Assembly (NCBI GenBank): GCA_963693315.1
Contig: OY856186.1
Span: 85,298,759 to 85,362,758, forward strand
Source: Diogma glabrata
Taxonomy: Eukaryota > Arthropoda > Insecta > Diptera > Cylindrotomidae
DNA: 64,000 bases
Direction: 5' to 3'
In this document: in pieces, positions 58,783-64,000 of the stretch
Layout: every line of letters starts with the position of its first letter
How positions within the stretch are numbered: position 1 is the stretch's first letter
Position numbers and translations under genes: made by a program
The notes under the pieces: model-generated
Database searches by the model: none
The model's input: the letters and a program-made list of their open reading frames with translations, nothing else
Told to the model about the DNA's origin: nothing

Positions 58783-61345
58783 TCTTACCTTTTGGGAGAA
58801 TTGATTATGTTTTTCTAGCGATTTTAAAATTTTAAAGACAACAGTAATCACCGAAATCTGATTGAGGAATTTCAAACATCAGAAATTCAAGATTGAAAGT
58901 CTGCAGCTCTACACTTGGTTTGAATTTTAAACTAGTTGGCCGTGGTTGTTGATATCAAGAAGGTAATAAAAGGTAATTGATTTAGATGTGTTGATTGAAT
59001 CTCGATTTATTACGTATGCACTACTATTCTCTTAAATATCTATAATAAACGAAACACTTCAATAGAAATTTGGTTCTGAAACAGAACTGAAATTATCAGA
59101 AAAACTTCTTATCGGTTCGAAACCAAAACATGAATCTCCTGAAGAATGTTGAACTCATGACAGTTGTAGTTGCGTCTTATTCAGCATTCAAATCAAGTTT
59201 GAATAGCAGTTCACAGAGACAGAGGGCAGGACCAATGCGATAAATTTACGCTATAAAATAGTTAAGATGAACCTTCACAATTTCAAAATTGCTTTGGGAG
59301 ATGGATAACCTCGATTTTCAAATAAAAATTAAGATCATTGGTTTGCTCTATCAGGACCCGAGACAAATTTGTCAATTATACTCGGCATCTAATTTAGTCA
59401 GATAATACCTGCACTAGCAACAACTTTAAAACTATCCAGCCATACTATACATAATTTCCCCAATAAGCAGTGTCAGGCATACGTTAGCGTAATTTTTAAA
59501 AGGATCTGAATAAAAATAGAATTCAGCTCATTCAATTCCACTGGTCTGGATAATGAAAGAAGCGTGATCTACTGAATACCTCAGAGCTGACAATAAGTTG
59601 ACTGAACGCATCTAATACCACGTTTGTCTAGATTGAATTTTATGGATGCAATTCGCAAATATTTCGACCTCGACCAAAAAATGCAGTACCGTAACAAAAC
59701 CCAACGAAACAGCACTGTTGACTTAAAACATAAAACCTATGGAGCCGAACTGTTTAGACTACAAAACAAGAATAATCTCAAGCAGCAATTTTAGATATGA
59801 AACTCAACTGTAAACTAAATTTCACAAAATCAACGGTAGCACTATGATACTGTTAGTTTATCATACAAAAAATATGAGATCTGGTCCAACATCAGTGCTT
59901 GCAAGATAAGAAAACCAATCCAACCCCAGCTAGATCTATAACTCTCCAAAAAACTGTTATATATTTACGTCAAAACTAGGCGAAAACAGGGTTTCACCTA
60001 CTTTATGCGTAGGTGTGTAGAGGTGTCTACCAATTACCCATAGTTGGAAAATGTATTTTAGAACGTAGGCATCTATCAAATATACTACAAGGCCTGAGCA
60101 CCGTTAAATTCAGGCATTACAAAGTATCTCCAAATACTCTGTGGTGTCACAAATTATGTATTAACCTGACCTGTGACCTTGTATAGTGATGACAACCTGA
60201 CTTAACCCAGAAGTAGTGAATAATATACTTTATAAAGTAAAAACGTATGGTTAACTTGTCCAATCAAATAGAACAAATGTTATTTTAACTTTATTTAATT
60301 ATTTGTTTATTTTTAAGAGTAAGAATAACAAAATTTGAAAAAAACTGCATAACATATAATTATGCGAGGTTATTGTTATAATTAAAATGACCAAAAGCCG
60401 TTAAATAATTTTTACAGAAAATGTTTTATTTTGTTTTATCTCGGCCACAAATAATTTGCAAAATTTATAACAGAAAACGATTGTAATAAATTAATTCACA
60501 ATAACTTTATTTTTTTTAATTTATGAGACACCTTCAGTGAATAGAATGGAATTAGTTTTGCTTATTGTTTGAGTTATGTTAAGAACTTTGTATTGTAATT
60601 AAATTGTTAAAGCTTTTTCAGATTTTGTAATAAGATAAGGTTTATGATCAAGCGAGTTAACAAAATTTTTAGTTTTAACTGGAACAAAGAGTTACTGTTT
60701 ATAATTTTTCTTTGTAGGTTCCTTATTGTCAATCTCTGTTGCAGATCTAATTTTTATAATTATCACTTATGTTTAAAAGCGAAATCTAATTCAATTCAAT
60801 GCCAAAAACTTTAACCATTTTCTCTCAAATAGAAGTAAACAACTCAAAAATAGTTCTAATTCTATACTTTACCACAGTATAATTATTTTGTATATATTAA
60901 AATTTTAGTCATTCCAGCTCTGTCGTTTCAATATCCAAGAAAATTTAACTTCTTGGTTGATCAGCCTTCAAGATAAACTATAATGTTTATAATAAAAAAA
61001 ATGTGAAATGAACCAATAAAATTATAAATTACTGTTTTCCTTATTATCTTTACTCAGCAATCAAACTTAATATCCGTTTCATTCGAAATTTCCAAAGTCA
61101 TTTTAACAGCAATATTGACTTTGTTTACATGCTCATTAAAACAGTTGTTTGATTTGGTTGACTCGAGGTTTTAGAATTATTATTAAAACAAATTTGCTTG
61201 TTTTTGTGAAAAATAAGCTAAAATGTTTCGTTTACCAACGATTGATTTTTAAAGGTACAATTAATAATAATAATAAGGGTTTAACTTAAATAAAGTGTCG
61301 TCATACAAGGACTTGCAATTTAACTACGTAGTAATTGGAAATGAT
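58783..61345. other. AT-rich DNA without a recognisable gene
   Basis: No ORF above 60 codons and no clear repeat. 59.1-60.2 kb is somewhat less AT-rich but shows no motif. Confidence 0.35.
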
Positions 61346-61776
61346 AACAATATTAATACTAATGCTAATACTTATACTAATACTAATACTAATACTAATA
61401 CTAATACTAATACTAATACTAATACTAATACTAATACTAATACTAATACTAATACTAATACTAATACTAATACTAATACTAATACTAATACTAATACTAA
61501 TACTAATACTAATACTAATACTAATACTAATACTAATACTAATACTAATACTAATACTAATACTAATACTAATACTAATACTAATACTAATACTAATACT
61601 AATACTAATACTAATACTAATACTAATACTAATACTAATACTAATACTAATACTAATACTAATACTAATACTAATACTAATACTAATACTAATACTAATA
61701 CTAATACTAATACTAATACTAATACTAATACTAATACTAATACTAATACTAATACTAATACTAATACTAATACTAA
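61346..61776. repeat. (TAATAC)n hexanucleotide array, about 400 bp
   Basis: Clean from about 61374 to 61775 (roughly 67 units), with a few variant units at the left (AATGCT, ACTTAT). All long frames here (Thr-Asn, Ile-Ser, Ile-Leu, Leu-Val repeats) are artefacts of the array. Confidence 0.98.
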
Positions 61777-61801
61777 CCAACACATAAAAACATTTTAAAA
61801 C

Positions 61802-62961
61802 CTACCGTCTTCCCCGAAAAAAACGCCTAGGCGTTGTAAACAAATAGAACGCCTGCCCTGCGTTTTATTCAAATATAACGCCTAGGCGTTATGTATTAAA
61901 TTATGTATACAAACTAATTTTTTAAGGCATTCACAATAATATCATATGTATTTTGATTTTTACATGAAAGCAATTGATTTTTGACAGAGAAAATCTCGAA
62001 ATCTCTTTTTGACTATTTTAAAAACTTCAAAATCAGTTTCGAACCGTTCGGCACTCGGCTAAGTAGTATTATAAGCAATACCATCCTAGAAATTGAAGCC
62101 AATCTAAATGATCTTATCGACGAGAGCGACAACGCCTAGCTCCATAAAGAGTATTCGACATCATGTGGTATGGTGATTGTAGCTTTTTGCAAACTAGAAG
62201 ATGTCAACATTACTGTTGTGGAAGTGGAAAACAATTGTATAATGAACGATTAATGTTTATGGGTCATTCTTTTACAAACCGGACACCTTTCTGACCGACA
62301 CATTTTTGAGTTGGCTGAAATTTTTCGTAGGGGCATTATATCGAAAAAAATTTCTATTAAAACGTATTAATGGAGAAATGAGTGTGACTGTAAGAAATAA
62401 ATTCATTTTTCCAGCGCGGGACAACAAAAATTTATTTCAAACGTTAAAAATAATAAAAAATTAAATCTGTACATATTTGATTGCGTCTAAATTTTCGATT
62501 GTATTTTTTAAATGCCAAAAAATTGCTTTTTTTGTTGTTTTGGCTCTACTTTTGATGATTTACTAAGTATTAGACCGATTGGCTACAATCAATTCCTTCA
62601 GCAATTCATTTGATTGGAAAGTGGATAATAACACCGGCACAAACTCTTTATTAAAATTGAATAAATTTTTCGGTTTAAAATTGGATACAGAATAAAATGG
62701 CAATGTACAACACATACAAAATCATATAACCATATACAGATTACCTGAACGACTAACTTATGTTTTTTTTACAACAAAAGTTTTAATTAAATTTAAATTT
62801 TTTTAAAAATCGCTTACTTCGAAAAGTGGCGTTCTATTCGAGATAGCGTTCTATTTGAAACATCGTTCGAATAATTATATCACTTCTTAAAAAATCGAAA
62901 ATTTGCTAACCCTCGAACCCTCGAATTTGCTAACCCCCTTCCCCTCGGGGGAAGACGGTAG
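61802..62961. mobile_element. Unclassified TIR element, 1.16 kb
   Basis: The ends CTACCGTCTTCCCCG and CGGGGGAAGACGGTAG are terminal inverted repeats. Subterminal CAAATAGAACGC is also inverted near the other end, and a CGCCTAGGCG palindrome occurs twice near the left end. No intact ORF and no clear target duplication; the left end lies 25 bp from the hexanucleotide array. Confidence 0.75.
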
Positions 62962-63071
62962 AGCACATATGTGTTCTAAGGTGTTGATTGACGCAAATTT
63001 TTTTAAATATGACTTAACAATAAATCCTATCGCATATTAATATACGCTAAATAGACCAAGCTCCCACGACA

Positions 63072-64000
63072 CTTTAGTCTACCTCACATGTAACCTCTGT
63101 GCAATTGGGTTTAGCTTATATAACCTTTTTCAGAAAATATCTATCCAGTGGCCGACTTTCTCTTTTACGTTAATTAATATTTTTAATTAATTTTTGTAAT
63201 CACTAATTACAAAACCCTACTTATTTGGAATGTAACCTCGCTGAAGTTTCTTGATATAATTGAAACTTTTGTATAATTTAAGAAAATCTTGGTCTGCCTT
63301 GAGATTTTTGTTTTAAAGTACCTGGCAGACCTAATTGAATGGATGAAAAATTGATGCCATAGTTACCCCACATGTAACCTCGCTGAAATTTCTTGACATA
63401 ATTGAGACTTTTGTTTAGTTACAAAAACGTTGGTCGGCCTTGAAATTTTTGTTTTTAAGTGCCTGGCAGACCTAATTGAATGGATAAAAAATTGATGCCA
63501 TAGTTACCCCACATGTAACCTCGCTGAAATTTCTTGACATAATTGAGACTTTTGTTTAGTTACAAAAAATGTTGGTCGGCCTTGAAATTTTTGTTTTTAA
63601 GTGCCTGGCAGACCTAATTAAATAGATGAAAAATTGATGCCATAGTTACCCCACATGTAACCTCGCTGAAATTTCTTGACATAATTGAGACTTTTGTATA
63701 GTTACAGAAAACTTTGGTCGGCCTTAAGATTTTTGTTTTTAAGTGCCTGGCAGACCTAATTGAATGGATGAAAAATTGATGCCATATATACCCCACATGT
63801 AACCTCGCTGGAATTTCTTGACATAATTGAGACTTTTGTTTAGTTACAAAAAATGTTGGTCGGCCTTGAAATTTTTGTTTTTAAGTGCCTGGCAGACCTA
63901 ATTGAATGGATGAAAAATTGATGCCATAGTTACCTCACATGTAACCTTCTCCAGATTTTTGTATATAAAAGAGTACATCTTGTCAAAAAAACATCTGTCG
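63072..64000 (+). repeat. Satellite-like tandem repeat, 142-bp unit, about 6.5 copies, continues past right edge
   Basis: CATGTAACCTC-type anchors (AACCT) occur at 63092, 63234, 63375, 63517, 63659, 63801 and 63943, i.e. every 141-142 bp. The middle copies are nearly identical (GCCTGGCAGACCTAATT and TTGATGCCATAGTTACC are conserved). The first copy and the last one seen are the most diverged, as is usual at array edges. Confidence 0.93.

Noticed and set aside
61295..61798. Four long ORFs of Thr-Asn, Ile-Ser, Ile-Leu and Leu-Val repeats
   Set aside because: A hexanucleotide array without stops is open in several frames; no non-repeat domain is attached.
63072..64000. CRISPR-like regular repeats
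   Set aside because: The whole 142-bp unit repeats, with no unique spacers, in a eukaryotic context; it is a satellite.

Overview
This is an AT-rich eukaryotic window made almost entirely of transposable elements, satellites and non-coding DNA. No host gene, rRNA or free-standing tRNA gene could be recognised. The element set (Penelope-like elements with a GIY-YIG nuclease, a Ty3/gypsy element with a 412/mdg1-like primer site, an irritans-type mariner, an R1/I-like LINE relic, hAT MITEs, a tRNA-headed repeat) points to an arthropod, most likely an insect. The sequence does not allow a species call.

Left end (1-11776), two young retroelements in contact. Positions 1-1509 on the minus strand hold the uninterrupted N-terminal part of a Penelope-like (PLE) protein that runs off the window. 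Head-to-head with it, across a 51-base T tract, lies a 5'-truncated plus-strand copy (1871-3505, RT C-terminal part plus GIY-YIG), followed by a 3' UTR and a terminal repeat (to 4624) that also occurs inverted at 1596-1825. Both terminal repeats carry a hammerhead-ribozyme-like core. Abutting it is a Ty3/gypsy element (repeats 4626-5233 and 11169-11776, one difference in 608 bp) with a small upstream ORF, gag, a GGGAAAC -1 frameshift site, and a pol reading frame (PR-RT-RH-IN) broken by one in-frame TAA between PR and RT.

Middle (11777-44500): old decayed pieces (LINE RT fragment 12.2 kb, gypsy RNase H fragment 17.3 kb, R1/I-like LINE 34.3-36.8 kb minus, gypsy gag/pol relic 42.1-43.4 kb), a 285-bp tandem array (14.1-15.06 kb), a 0.7-kb foldback element (19.36-20.06 kb), a Helentron/HINE-like element (23.65-24.995 kb), a 155-bp TA array and a tRNA-headed repeat (26.7-27.4 kb).

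Right part (44500-64000): a second, inverted copy of the HINE-like element (44.53-47.55 kb) with a full-length mariner inserted in it (45588-46879, one nonsense codon), a second PLE lineage (47.7-48.46 kb), two hAT elements with perfect 8-bp target duplications (49343-50638 and 53173-53552), a paired palindrome (53.65-53.82 kb), a third, decayed PLE lineage (54.0-55.25 kb), a second tRNA-headed repeat (58.06-58.78 kb), a 400-bp (TAATAC)n array beside a 1.16-kb TIR element (61802-62961), and a 142-bp satellite reaching the right edge.

The genes form no host pathway. The functional units are selfish elements: PLE RT plus endonuclease for target-primed insertion with ribozyme-processed RNA, gypsy Gag/PR/RT/IN for particle-based retrotransposition, and cut-and-paste mariner and hAT. 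Nesting gives a relative order: HINE-like element before mariner; gypsy and the head-to-head PLE are the youngest.
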